Shown: positions 30,701-45,700 of the stretch, in pieces
How the letters are laid out: the number at the start of each line of letters is the position of its first letter
Numbering within the stretch: position 1 is the first letter of the stretch
From: Leguminivora glycinivorella
Lineage: Eukaryota; Arthropoda; Insecta; Lepidoptera; Tortricidae
Length of the DNA stretch: 64,000 bases
NCBI RefSeq assembly: GCF_023078275.1
Contig: NC_062990.1
Span: forward strand, 13,531,549 to 13,595,548
Direction of reading: 5' to 3'
Made by a program: the position numbers and the translations under genes
The notes under the pieces: model-generated
What the model saw: only the letters and a program-made list of their open reading frames with translations
Database searches by the model: none
Told to the model about the DNA's origin: nothing

Positions 30701-33700
30701 AAAATAATTTATTGTATTTGTTTGGATAACCGACAAATGTTGTAACTACCTTAAAATGTACTTTATTAAATGTTTACTTTCTTTTAAATGCCTAAAAGTA
30801 CAGATTATAATAATTTAAGATTCTGAATTATAAATAAAAGCGTACCACTTTAGCTGCCATGGTGCATTTTCTTTATCCTGAAATAAATAGCAAAGTAAAG
30901 TTATTCTTTGGTTTTAGATGTTTTTTGGATGCTAAAAATAAAATTGTAATACAAAAAAGTTGTGGGAGTACAAAAAAATCTTAGGCCACTATAGAGCCTT
31001 TTCACAGTAAGCGCTTAAATAACAAACCATCTAAGTTAAATAAAGCATGGTGTTAACAAGACAAAGTTCTAGAGTGGCCCAGAATTAAAATTAGTTAACC
31101 GCACTACGGTTACATTATAGTATGAATTGGTTCAAATCCATAAAAAGCCCTTTCGGAGATAACACGTTTATGATAGTTGCTTTTTAACGATACTGAGACT
31201 ATAGCACGTGCCGTTTAAACGGGAGCTAGCCGCCGTCAACAATAGACACAAAGGCCTTTGTTTAACAGATTACGGCTAAAGCGAAACGTTCATCTCAGAA
31301 AATTCATACTATACAATACTCGACATCAGCCGGCTTAACCAAAGTGACTATTGTTTACACTACGTGGCGACTGAAACGCAGTCTGTCTCCGTCGCGCCAC
31401 TACACGAGCGACATAGACAGCCAGCTACGATACGCTTATGAATCGTAATCGATTGTGATGTTGGCTAGATATACTGGGTAGATTTAGATTACAAATTAAA
31501 AATTGCTCAGTATTATGCAAGCGGATGAGACAGATTAATTCTTGTTCATTCTCATCCGCTTACATGTGTTGCGTACGAACACGGCGCGCACACATACATG
31601 CCGCGCGGTGAACGTTTGTTAGAAGAGTTACTACTGGTCTGATAATTAATGCGTCTGTAATGTAATATAATGAAAAATGAAAATGAAATGAAAAATGAAA
31701 TATTTATTTTTCAAGTAGGCATATTACAATGCGCATATGAACGTCAAATAAAGCTACGTTTATAATTAAATGTTTACCAATGTTTTCATCAAATGATCTT
31801 GAACATCTCCTGTTAACTTCATTGCTTCAACGGAAATACCCTGAAATATATTTTTAGTAATGTTATTGAAAGGGGGGCAAAAAATGAATGGCAAGTATCG
31901 TTAGAAAGAACTCAATTTAGGTATATAAATACCATCTTTAGGTATATAACAAAACCATCTCCCACCAATTTATGCATGAAACATAAGGTTATTCGCTGTC
32001 CATACAAAAAACGATAACTCAATAATATGAAAATACTTAGCATAAGCTTCATTTATATTTATTTAGTTGGAACATCGTATTTATCTCATAAGAAATAAAA
32101 GAATAGGTACCTACATTTTTTAGACTAATAATATTTTTATACATACCTCGATCATTACACGATTTAACTACAGAAAAAAATATAGAAAATGTTACATATT
32201 TCGTACATTGAGTACCACAAGCCTTATTGGCCTTGCCTTAATTGAAACGAGTGTTTTCTGCCTTAATAATATTTATTTATTTTCACCACACCAACTGGTA
32301 AAGGCTTTCTTTGCTATTCGAAAACAGAAAGCAAAATTGCATTTTATCCACAAGGGGGCAAAGTAATTTCATACGAATTTTAACTCGATGTCTTAATCTG
32401 GCTGCTAGATTTTACCTATAAATGATGATTTTGAATCATAAATATTTAATAAATTGATGGATTTCATTTATTTTGATGTTTTATAGTCAGTATTTTGTTC
32501 GTGCACGACGAAGGCTGTGAGGCATTGTGTTGTTTGGTGTCGGACATTTGCAGTTTGTTCTTTGTCAATTTTGTGTAGATTAATTGGTAAAATATTTTTT
32601 AACATAGTAATGGTAAATTTTCTTGAATATTGTATTACTAGCTTTATTAATAGTGTGTGAACCTGCCTTAGAATTCTATATTATTTGTGGTCATGTTTCG
32701 TTAATATTTCTTGTATGTACTAGCTTTTGCACATTTTAATTTTTCCTCAGTCACCCGTTGACCACGAACGCTGTAAAGAGTTCAAACGTCGGGATGTATT
32801 TTATATTCATTATACGCGATTTAATCCGTTTCCATAGTTTTATTTCGTGTTGGTGTGGTGAAAAATTTTGTGTTTCACTCGGTGGCAAAGTTTGTTTAAC
32901 CTTCGTGCCTTGATACCCTCGCAACGCTCAAGATTCCACTTTTTGAACCACTCGCTACGCTCGCGGTTCAATTTTGGAATCTTTCGCTTGCTCGGATATC
33001 AATATTGGCACGTGCGGTTAAACAACTACTTTGCCCCCTTGTAAAACAAATAACTATTAATTCCGTTAAAAATAAATGAAAATTATTTACCAGCTGAAAT
33101 GAAATTGGTTAAATAACATTTAGAAAAAATACTTTAATGGGATTGGAAAGCGATGAGCGAATGATCACCGTACCGAAAAGCGAATTAGTAAATATCTTTT
33201 TTTTTTTTCAATAATGATGTCTACGAACAATATCACAAATAACTGTTTTATAAAATTATTAAGTATATTAGTAATAATACCTTTGCTTCTCCTTTGCTTA
33301 AATCTTTCTGCAAATTAATAAAATTAATAGTTATTATATTATTTACCGAAGCAATTGTATCTAAAAATTTTAATTTTATAAAAAAAAGCCAGCTAAGTGC
33401 GAATCGGACTCTCCCACAGAGGGTGCCGTGCCAATTTTTACTAATTAAATCTTTACATAATATAACTAGAAGACGAATAGAAGTTTATTATAAAGGTCAA
33501 CTCTTGCTGGTTGACTATTTAAATTGATATAGCGATTAAAGACGAAAGTATTATATAATACAAGTGCAAAGCCGGCATGGGTCACTGGTTACTTATATTT
33601 ATTAATTATATTGATCTATCCTAAAATGAAGAAAATTTTCATAAATATCACAGAATAACTATACTTACACCACGCTGCGCTCAAAAACTCGGATAATTGA

Positions 33701-36700
33701 TGTAGCTCGAAAAGCGGCCAAGTTAAAGTGGGACTGGGCTGGACATGTCTGCCGTATGCCGAATGACTTGTGGGCCAAGATAGCCACGGAATGGGAGCCC
33801 CATGAGTCGAACAGAGGATCCGGCAGACCTCGCCGGCGATGGCGGGATAACTTGGACTCCTTTTTGACAGACTGGCCAGTTTTAGCTCAAGATCGAGAAG
33901 AATGGAGAAAGAAGGGGGAGGCCTTTGCCCAGCAGTGGGACACAATAGGCTCATAATAAATAATAACTATACTTACTGTGTCTAAAGTGTTACCAATTGC
34001 ACCAAGTTTTTTAACGACTTTTTGTATGTGTTCGTCCTAAAATAAAAGTAAAATAATTTGGTATATTACAAAACTTTAGAGATATGCATAAACGAGCATT
34101 TCTTTTTTTCGTCACTTTTATGAAATGTGATATTTTTGATAAAAAAATGCTATATCTACTCAGAATCACTAACTTTTCATTATTAGGTAGTTGAAAAAAT
34201 TATCCTATACGATATTTTCTTATTTTCTTACCATTTTCCGTACATGTTGTGTAGGGTAACAAAAGAGGAAAGTAACAAAAATGTATGGAAATTCTGGGAC
34301 ACTTTTTGTCTCCCAGTGAGATTGAAAGTACACGTGATTCAGAGTACAATTGACCTAAAATTCTCCAAAAAATCAAAATAAAAAAAATGGCAAAAAAAAA
34401 GAAATGCAGAGTCTTTCCAAATAATACACTTAACAAAAACCCAATTATAATAAGAAATTGTAACTTTTAATTTCCCAGTTCTAGAGTCACATTATTTTTA
34501 TATTTCAAATTGCACCGAATGAAGGTTGAGGGAGGCGATGGCTGAGATAAGCGTCGTCTGTGTGAAGACCGGTCTATTTAAGCCAACTGGGAATGTTATA
34601 CCTAATTAGTAACATTATATTACAAAAGAACATTTTGTTCAGTTCTCGTTTATTTCATTTCTTGTAGTTAATATTTTAATTATATATGGAGAATTAGATT
34701 AATTATACATATACATGTTATCTTTAGTTGTGGCACTTAGAGTCATTTGCACCTCTAAAGTAATTTCAGACTTTTTTGTTTTTGAACTTTTTATATTATG
34801 TGTAATTATTAGTTGTAATTCTACATTTAGAGACCTTTTTCATCTCCAATTAATTATAATTTTAATTCAATTTCAAATCTTTTGTAAATGTGTATATTAT
34901 GACATATAAAAGTGCCTCTGTGCCCTATTTGCTGAATAAATGTATTTTTTTTAATTTTACAATTTTCAAAATCATGCAAGTATGTTTTCAAACATACTTA
35001 AGTATCTGTTCTATCTTAAAAGGTATCGTATATCTTAAAAGCTTATATTCTGAAAAATTTGATACCAAATGATTGAGAAACCAGCATCGTCGTTATTTGT
35101 GGCCTATTTCACCACAGTGACATTGACACTACCTTAACAGTTCTGTGCCTGGATTGATAAAAACATTATTACTCAGCGTCAATAATTCCTTTTTGAACAG
35201 GCAATGAACGGCGAAGTATCACTGTAAGGCGACAGTTATATATGTAGAAACAGGCCATTGGTGGATTCTTACATACCTACGATTATGAAACATATCCAAA
35301 TTTCCGTCTTTTATATAATAAAAATAATTTTTTTATTAAATACTTACACATTTTTTTGTTATTTTTTTGATGTCCTGGAATATTATAACGTTATTAACAT
35401 TATGTAATTCAAAGGGTTTGTGATAATAAAACACACTCTAAAAAAACTATTTCCTGACCTATTTAGTACATTTTTGTGGAGACAGGAAATAGTTTGATCT
35501 TTTAGTGTCATAACATAAACTATTCTAACAAAACTATTATCATAAACTTCAAGAGGGGTAGAGGAGGGAAAATTTTCAGATTCTGTCAAATTACAAACAA
35601 CTCATCACTCTCACTACCTCAATTTATAGGGACAGGTCAATGACCATTAATTATATTTAAAGGTGTTACTTTGAGTTTTAAGTTAATCACTTTGAGGAAA
35701 TAAAACGACAGAGGACGACTTATGAATTAAAAAATTAAACCTGAAATGAGGTGACGTCTCTACCTGACATTATTGATTTACCCTATTTCTTTTGAGCACA
35801 GTTTTATACTGGTGTGGTTTTTTGTGTATGTACATTATTTTCTGCCAAAATATTTTTCTAAAACAAACGTCAACGCGAAGCGATTCGTGATATGGCTGCC
35901 TCCAATGAGTCGCTCGCGGCATCTGATCCAAAGGAGCATTCTGACAGTAATGGCGAATGTGTGAAAATTTTACGAAAATATAATTTACAATACAATTTCT
36001 TTGTTTTCTTAAAAAGAAAAATATTAAAAAATCACCCAAATATTCTAGTTTATTTATCTGGCTTTCATAATTTTATAACTAAACCATTGATTTTTAATAA
36101 ACTTTGCTAAATGGCGACATGCGTTTTTCTCATTTTTGAATAGTGCTTTTAGCGGGGATACACTACATTTAAATACCTAATAGCAGATTTTTACATATTT
36201 CATTTATTTGAAAATATTTATCGAAGATAAAGAACAGTGTAGTTTAATGAAAAAAAAAGGGAAACTCACCCCCTGAAAAAAAAAATAGATAAAATGTGTT
36301 AGTTGAAGAAAATATTGCTGTTCCTTACCCAAATATTTATTCCAAAAAGTTTATTCAACGATAATGTGAAGATTAAAGATGAAAAATAATTAATGAAATA
36401 CTTAATAAAAAATATAATTGATGTTTCTGTCATAATTATTATCTGAGGATTACCAAAGTCTAAGATTTTAATTTTTAAGGCTATTATCTAATTGAACTAA
36501 TTAATTGATTTTTTTAGTAAAAAAATATGAGATCTAAAAAGTCCTTTTAAAAATTCGAAAAAAAATCACCGTAGACCAAAATGGATGAATTTTATTCATA
36601 AATTTAAAAATATTCGTTTAGTAAAAATTTAAAAACATGATTTTGCGATCCAGTGCACGCTTGCATGTAAGGGACTTTAAACATTATAATAAATAAACAA

Positions 36701-39700
36701 AAATATACTTTATGTATACTTACAGACAGCTGTAATTAATATAATAGTCATCATGGGTCTTTAAGTCTATTAGTATATATTTACGTCACCAAAAAATAGC
36801 AAAATAAATTTCAGAACCCTGAAAAACGTGCATAAACTTATAACATCCTTACTTTCTTCTATTTTTTTATAAGAAAAACCTCACCTTCTTCTCAGTTTTT
36901 GTGAAGAGGTTTTTGGCTTGCTGAAATAAAAAGATAGTTAAATAGCATTGTCTATTACTATCGTTATTTATTTTTTATTGTGTGTTGAACCGCTCTGAGC
37001 GAAGAGTAATCTATTTTCTCTACACAAAATATTTACTTTTAAAACTAGCAGGCTTACGAAATCAAAATTTACAAAATATTAATATTATTCAGATCAAGAT
37101 TCAGTCAATTGAAAAAAAAAAAGAAATATTAACTCTAGTACACTAATTTTGTCACCTGAAAGTATGGGGCAGTATGCGTTAAATCCGGTAGTTCTGATTT
37201 TTTGCAAACTTGTTTATGATGTTCACCTAATGAATTAATTATAAGTTTTTGACCTCGAGCGCCCAACGCAACTTTGTCAAAAATCGAAAAAACCGTGAAA
37301 AAAATTAATCTGTGTCAAAATATTGCATCCTCCTCCGTGACTTCACATTTTATATTGACGGTAATTTTATTTATACTTACCACGACAGTATCCTTTGCTT
37401 CTTTTATATTCTGAAACGAAGAAGAATAATGACATGATTAAGGCACTTTTTAAGGGATTTTATTTAATTTTTTAATTTTATGTAAGTTCAAACCGAGATG
37501 GCGTAGAACCAAAAGTCATTGTTAAGGATTGAATATTATTTTTGGTATGGTATGTTAGTATTTTTTGAATTCATTACATTCCACAGTTTAGTTATTATTT
37601 CATAAACGAAGAAAAGTTTTTATTTACTATTTTTTTTAATAATTATTTTATGGCAGCAATTTCAGAAGTAGTCGACTCACACGCATAGATGTTTTACCTT
37701 TTTATTTTTTGATCCTGTCAAACGTTGTGGTTGTTGCTGTAAAATAATAAAAATGTTGCTGATCAAGAATATTAATAAAATAATTTAGAATAAATATCCA
37801 GATAAAGAATATTCTGTTAAGTTTTCATTTTAATTTCAATAAATCAAATTTTAAATTGGATGGACGTAGGTTGGTAATTGTTTAATATTTCATTTAGATA
37901 TTCACGGTTTGCTTGATTTTGGTAAGAAGTTAACACTATTCTAAGTTTGTAACCTAATTTGTTTATTTAAGCGATTATTTAAACTTCAAACTCAACATTT
38001 TTGACGTCGGTGGGTCGTTGCAAAAATGACGCACCGCGATAAGCTGCATCACGCGACCGTGCTTGCCCGCCTGGATCATTTTGAGGCAGGCACGGGAGCA
38101 CGCACAAAGTCGTGAGAAGTGGCGCAAAAAAGGGGAAACCTTTGTCCAGCAGTGGGACAATTGGACAGTGTTATGGAATAAGCGATCAAGCGACAGTTAG
38201 TTGAAATCGAGAAAATGAGCTAGAAAGATTTGAAATTTGAATCAGTTGTTGTAAGTTCATTTATAAAGTAAAAAAGTTAATTTTGACAATAAACCTATAA
38301 AAGTGTTCATAATTTAAATAGATAAAAAAAATAACACCATACCTATTCAAGTTTCGAAGTAATTAACGTTTTTCCGCTTGATTCTTTATTGAACTAATAC
38401 TGCGATGACGTTAATTTATTTCGCCGTAGCGTACTATGAGACATATTTTGTCGCTTGATTCTTTAATGCAAATTGTTAGAGGTAAAGTGAATACTGGAAT
38501 AAAATAACATTCCATATATTTGAGTAAATAGTGCTATTGTAAATAAATGAACAACAATATTTTCCTCCACAATGATTAGGACTAATCCGTCTAACAATTT
38601 AGTTTTGTTCTCCAATCAACTTTTTTTAATAAATGTCAAAAAAATCAGCATATATGGCAAAATTGGCATTGTAACTAATAATAATTCATTAGTACTAGCC
38701 AGAATTACACACATAAGATATTATGATATAACAAAACCTAATGATATAACAAAACCTCTTTTGCGACCGGTCTGGCGCAGTCGGTAGTGACCCTGCCTGT
38801 TACGCCGCGGTCCCGGGTTCGAATCCCGGTAAGGGCATTCATTTGTGTGATGAGCACAGATATATGTTCCTGAGTCATGGATGTTCTTCTATGTATATAA
38901 GTATTTATATATTATATATATCGTTGTCTGAGTACCCACAACACAAGCCTTCTTGAGCTTACCGTGGGCCTCAGTCAATCTGTGTAAGAATGTCCTTATA
39001 ATATTTTATTATTTATTTATACTTAGTTCCCATTAAGCGAAATATCCTGCAATTTCAAATATGTAACAACGAATTAAACGACACTATTAGGGCGGTTAAA
39101 TCGATATTGCGTTTATAAATCATCAAAACTTTAAACCAAAACGAATTAATAACATTTTTATGGCGTTTAACTCGATTTTGCGATTTAGAATATACGCTTA
39201 TTATAATTTGTAAAAGTAAATTTGGCGTTCAATTCGTTTTTACGTAATGACTTAGTACACAGGGCCATACAAATTTTAACGTGTCGCTTGATTCTACCCC
39301 TTAAAATAAGGCTGTAAGCATTATTTTTCAACAAATAAATAGTCAATACTATAGATTATCACATTTATATCCGAACTGCATTCATAACTTTTTTTTCGGA
39401 TTTTGGCGCTTAGTTCGCTATTCCATAACACCGTCCAATTATAAACTATTAAATTAAAATATTAAGTTATTACCGCCAGCTGTAAACAACATAAATAAAA
39501 TGTAATACGAGTTTAAGTAAAAAACATGACATAGGCCAATATACAGTATGTAGTAGGTACGTATTTAACCCTTAAAAAACGAACATTTGGTGTACAAACA
39601 AGACACCAAAAATTGGAAACATATATTTTTTTACGTATATGAAAGAAATATATACGTATAAAATATTATAATAATTATAGAATTTGAAAAATGTTTTATG

Positions 39701-42700
39701 ATGGAACCGTTACTTACTGCGATGGCTCAGCGACCCGAAGTGGATCTTGGTCTCTGAGACTAGATTCCGCCATTCGCTCCTATCCTGTGCGATCTGATGC
39801 CACTCAGTCACTTGAACTTCACACAGGTCTTTCTGGACCTCATCGATCCATCGGTACCTGGGCCTTCCGACCGGCCGTTTTCAGTAGATTGCCACAGGTG
39901 AGGTCTTTTGGCCGCACGATCCTTTCCCATCCTCTCCACATGGCTGAGCCATCGCAGACGAGAAGCCTTGCTGTCGCCCATGACGTTGGGCTTGCCCACT
40001 AGTTCTTCCACCTCCGAGTTCTTCCTGACTCTCCAAGAGCCATCCTCTCGTCTCGTAGGGCCTAAAATCTGTCTGAAGATATTCCGCTTTGTTACTAGGA
40101 GCTTATTTTCCTCCTTCAGGGTCAACGTCCAAGCTTTGCATCCATATACCAAGATCGGCCTTATTACGGTCTTGTAAATCCTGATCTTGGTTCTTCTGCT
40201 GATGAGCTTGGACGTTAATATTTTGTGAAGGGCTAATATTTTGAGGGCATTTGGATACGGATGTCGATTTCGTTTTCTCACTGGTTGGTGTCAGTTATCG
40301 TGCAACCGAGGTACTTGAATGATGATACGCGTTTGTAGCAGTTACCGTTAATAGTTATCCCGTCTGGGCTTCGTACCATTCTCCGTCTTTGCATGTGTAG
40401 ATACCCCGTGTAGATATCCTACTATTTTGTGTCGGCCGTTCAACTTTTCCACCGTCCTCATCAGAGCTATGCACATTTTTTGAACGTAATAGAGTTTCAC
40501 CTAGTTGAACAGCCAGATCGTCGAAAGCGCATCGCCTTGTTTGTGTCAGCCCTGTAACGAACATCAAACTCTTCCGTCATACACTATCACATTTGGATGA
40601 CGTACTAACCAGTATCAAGTACTGAACCATTATGGGCCCCTTGTTGTCTGATATAATAAATAAATTATTATTATTATTAATTAATTAAGTGGCAACTTTA
40701 GTCATTCTGACTAGCTTGTCGGGTATGACTAAGGTCTCGAGTATTTGGTAGGGAAGCTCTCTACCAAATACTCCAGACCTTAGTCATACCCGACAAGTGT
40801 CGACGCTATCATAGGCTTTGGTAAAGTCAACGAACAATGAGTGAATGTCCCGGCCAAACTCCCATCTTTTCTGCATAAGCTGCCTTAGGAGAAAAATCTG
40901 GCCTACAGTGCTCCGGTTACGGCGAAAGCCACACTGGTAATCTCCGAGTGCTGATTCTGCATATGGTTCTAGACGACCCAATACGAAAGAATTTTGTATG
41001 CCGTCGGAAGCAGCGCAATCCCTCTGTAGTTTGAACACCTTCTCCTCGAACCTTTCTTGTGTATGAGGCATATAACACCCAGGTTCCACTCCTCTGGTTG
41101 TTTTTCGTCATTCCAGATCTTAACAATTATCTAATACAGTCTAGACAGCACTGCCCCTCCCCCATATTTCCATATTTATGGAACCCTTAGAGCGCGTAAA
41201 AGGTTTGCGAGGTTTCGGAGTGGCTTCCGTAGCTCAATTGGTTAAAAGCTAATAAAACTATACATTGATTGCAGAGGATGAGAGTTCAAATCCCGCCGGA
41301 AGCGAAATTGTTTTCAATATGAAAATTCGATTATTGTGGTATTATACATACGGAATGTTTGGCACATGAACCGACAAAATTTTTGGGGAATCTGAGATGT
41401 CCTTTCTTTCCATTTTGTCCTGAAAGCTTGCTTCTAGGAGCCACGGATCTGGAGATACGATTTTTTTTCTTCCTAGATCATCTATAATGTGATATTCGAA
41501 GCGCCATAACTTTTTTTTGTAGTCTGTTAAAAGCTAACTTACATCATCTATCTGCTTCTTCACTGCCGAGATGGTTTGGAAAACTATTTCATTAATGGTG
41601 CCGTCGGCTTTTTCTTCTCTTGCTTTAAATTCCTGGAAGCAAGCAATCTCTATGTCTACACTCTACACATCTATAAGTAAAGTGATTCTCGAGGAAGATT
41701 CAGGTATATCATTGGTTGAGATTATGTTTGAATTGTCTGAAATATGACGATATTTGCTCGATGATGAAATCGGTCAAAATTCCGATGGCTGTAAGCTTTA
41801 ATCGAAATAGCTGCCCAAACCATAACCATTTTTATGACAAATCCTGCGCGTAGCCGGGGCGAACCGCTGGTTAAATATAGATGCGTCGTCTACTATTTTG
41901 AATTAGAATTTAGATATTTTCACTAAAAGAAACACCTTTAATATTTTTTAAATTATAAATTTTCTTTTAGGTGTCACCACTAAAACGTTAGGGACCTAAT
42001 TTTTATACTTTTAATTCAAATAACCGATTTATTCATTGCAGTAAAATAGGACAAAATACTCACAAACTGTAAAGAGCAGAAAATAGATTAGATTAATTTA
42101 TTATTATTATTTGGAGCCCGTCGTGTCCCACTGCTGGGCAAAGGCCTCCCCCCAATTTTTCCACTGATCTCTATCCAGTGCTATGTCTGACCATTCCTCC
42201 AAGAAGGAGTCCAGTTCATCCCTCCATCGCCGGCGGGGTCTGCCGGATCCCCGATCAGAGTTTTCGGGCTCCCACACTGTAGTGAGTTTGGCCCACAACT
42301 CATTAGGCATTCGGCAGACGTGACCAGCCCAGTCCCATTTTAACTTGGCCGCCTTCCGAGCTACATCGGCGATTTGAGTTTTAGAGCGTAGCGTGGTGTT
42401 CCGGACTCGATCCACCAATTTGACACCTAGTATGCTACGCTCCATGGCTCGTTGGCAAACCCCGAGCTTGGACTTAGATTAATTTACTAGTTATAATATT
42501 CAAAGGTGAAAAAAAAATAATAATTAAGAAATTACTATAAAATGATACAAATGGCGCTTAGCAAATTGGATGTCAATAAAAATAAGTTTATTTATTTTTT
42601 TATGAAATAATTAGGAACAAAAGTTGCATTTATAACATGAGTAACATATAAACATGGGCATGATTTTTTTACTACTTTGAATTTATTTATTTCCACACAT

Positions 42701-45700
42701 AAAACCACATTGTTATAAAACTACCTTCACTTACACTATTTAAAACTAACTTTAATATATACATATTTTTACACAGATACATAATCGGTTTAACGCACTA
42801 AAAATATTTTTATGAAAACATAATAAAGGCACTTACCCGCTGTAAATCATAGTAAAATAAATTCTTTTGTTAATGATTAATCGATATTTTGCCATCCCTA
42901 AAATTATGGTAGAAATGGTGTCTTACAGATTATCAAAAAGAATAAAAATTGACACCTTAGTGCTATTTCACATTATCCGATCCGATATCGGATGTAGGAC
43001 CGATATCCCATATATTTACGCCGCCATTGATTTTTCCTGCGAAATCCTTCCTACTTCCGATATCGGATCGGATAATGTGGAAATGCGCTTAGACTTTGTT
43101 AATTGAATTAAATATTTCACCTTAAAATTAACTAAAAAGATTAACTTCATATACTTAAAAGTATAACAACTTTTTGTCAAAAAGAAATGTTTTATTTACG
43201 GTCCATATCTTTTAAGATATGTTTTTTTTTCTTTTTTTATTATTTTAATATTTTTATTTCACTGGTATTTTTTAAATTTTTCCTATAATTTAAAAATTTT
43301 ATGGCCATATACGCCGCAGACCAGAAGATTACGTTGGAAACAGGTGCCTCTTTCTCACTGTCTAAGGCCCTACGTCAGACCGCGGTAGGCCTAAGAAGCG
43401 CTGAATGGTCGTCGTGACAGCGTACACGAAAGAAAACATTCTCACGCCTCAGGATGCCGCCATTTTGCCGCCCGAATAAATTCCTAGCAGGGTAGGGGAG
43501 GGCGGGGCTGCAAGTTCCGATTTTCAAATAACATGAAGTTATATGATGAAAACGATAAGTTTTATATTCCATATTTAAACCTAACATAGAGTAATAAGCG
43601 ATTTCTCTAATAGTATAGTTCTTTTGCCCACTTTCTCAATAGTTTTTTTTTACAAGCATATATTTGCAAAATTTCGGAAAGGAACATTCAACCCCACGTT
43701 GGGGCGAGTTGTTCCGTGTCTGGGGCAAATTGTTCCGCTTACATAATATAAATAAAATATAATAGTAAGTTAGGTTTCTTTCCAGTAAAACAATAATTTT
43801 AATCGTTACATTTATTTATGTTAAGGCACCGTTATAAAATATTAAGAAAATAACAACAAAACTACTAGTTACACAAATTACACAATTATACGAACATTAT
43901 GTACTGTTTAACTAAAATTGAGATCCTTTAGCTTATAAATGTAACTACCTGCATACTTAATATTAATTAGGGATACAATAATTATCCAGGTAAACACTTT
44001 TTTATAACTTAAATATATGGCACTTCCATGACAGAACTTGAAAAAACAAACATAACTGGTAACTTTCACATAAATGTTTCTTTTAAATTATAATAGTTAT
44101 TAATCAAGTTAAAAATCTTATAAAATACATAACTGCAATTATTTTAACTAAATAAAGCAACCGGTAACCTTCAGACTAAAGAAACGTTTCATTACTTAAT
44201 AAGTCTAATGACAAATGAGATCACAACTTCAGTTCTAATCAAATAACAAAACAAAAACTTGTAACGTCCCTACTTTTTTCATTTAAGCACTATATCTTGA
44301 CGTATATGATTATTTATTTTCAGGTGGAATGACAAACAATTAGTCTTGTTTTAAGGAGTCATACTTAACTTTGGCATCTTTTATTCTTGTTCATCATTAA
44401 ATTCTTCATCTGACTCACAGTTGGGACAGACATAAGTTATACCAGCTTCATTTATACATTTAACATGGGCCCAGTTTTTACACATTGTACATTCTATCCA
44501 CTGTTCTCTTGGACGAGAATTTGAATATGAATCACAACAAACTATGCAGTACCATTCCAGATCCTTGTTACTATCACTATCACTTTCTTGTAATACTCTT
44601 CGTTTAGCTTTTTCCTTTCCTTTTCCTTTACCTTTTCCTTTATTTTTTTTGTTTTCTTTTCCCTTCTTAGTAATGTCTTGGTTCTTTTTTGCTTTCTTCT
44701 TTGCCTGTTCTTCTGCTAATGCGTTTTTTTCTGGCGTGTCGGTCAAAACAGCAGACTTTCTTATACGGCGCTTTGTAGCAGTCTGCAGTCTTGGTGGTGC
44801 CTTTGGTAAAGGTTTTACGATTGCAGGGTTAAACACAGCTGGACCATTTGTCTTTGCTGGTGTTAATTGAAGTTCTTGTCCACTATTGATGGTCAAATCG
44901 GCAGCCTGAGACGCATCACCCTGATCTTTTGCCGGTTGCTGAGGTTGTTCACCATTCCGACCCAATGTTGAAGTGTTCATGGTTACAGGTTCGGGCTGCA
45001 CATTACTTTGAGGTAATAATTGAATATTGGATGGTCCAGGCTGGTCATCTATTCTGGACGCAACTGAACTGCTTGAAGGCTGGAGGGGTTCCTCATTTGA
45101 CATCGCTTGAGACGAAGCAGCTTGTGACAATGGCCGATCTGTCACGAAAGATGGTGCATAGTCCTCCTCTGTAAATACGTCAGGATCAAAGGGACATATT
45201 CCAGTCTTTTTAAAAGCGTTCATAATAGTTACAGGGGCTGCTGCTAAAGGCCACGCTGATTTAACGATTCCGGGAATTTCATAAATAGACATTGTTTTTC
45301 CAGGGTTATTTCGTAGCCAGTTGTCTTGAGCTTTACTACAATACGATTTAAAAGGCCCATTGATGCCCACATCCAGAGGCTGTAGCCTATGTGTGCAGTG
45401 TGGTGGGAATGACAGCATTATTATTGAGTTTGCTTTAGCTTTCTCTACTACGTCGATGTCTATGTGTGAAGAGTGGTTGTCTAGCAATAATAACACAGGT
45501 TCTTCCGGAGTGGGTTTTGTGAACTTGATAAAGTGGTCCATATATATAAGGAACTCAGTGGCAGTCATCCACCCTGACTTATTCCCAGCTCCAATAGACT
45601 CAGAGGGCCCATCTCTTAAAAACAAGTCTTTAAATTTCAAGCGGGGAAACACAAACATTGGCGGGATCGTGTTTCCTGCGGCACTTGCTGCTAACTCGAC

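Noticed and set aside
33616..33954. 112-codon minus-strand frame
   Set aside because: It is antisense to the LINE tail at 33655-33957.
39691..40177. Plus-strand frames of about 90-100 codons
   Set aside because: They are antisense to LINE reverse-transcriptase sequence on the minus strand.
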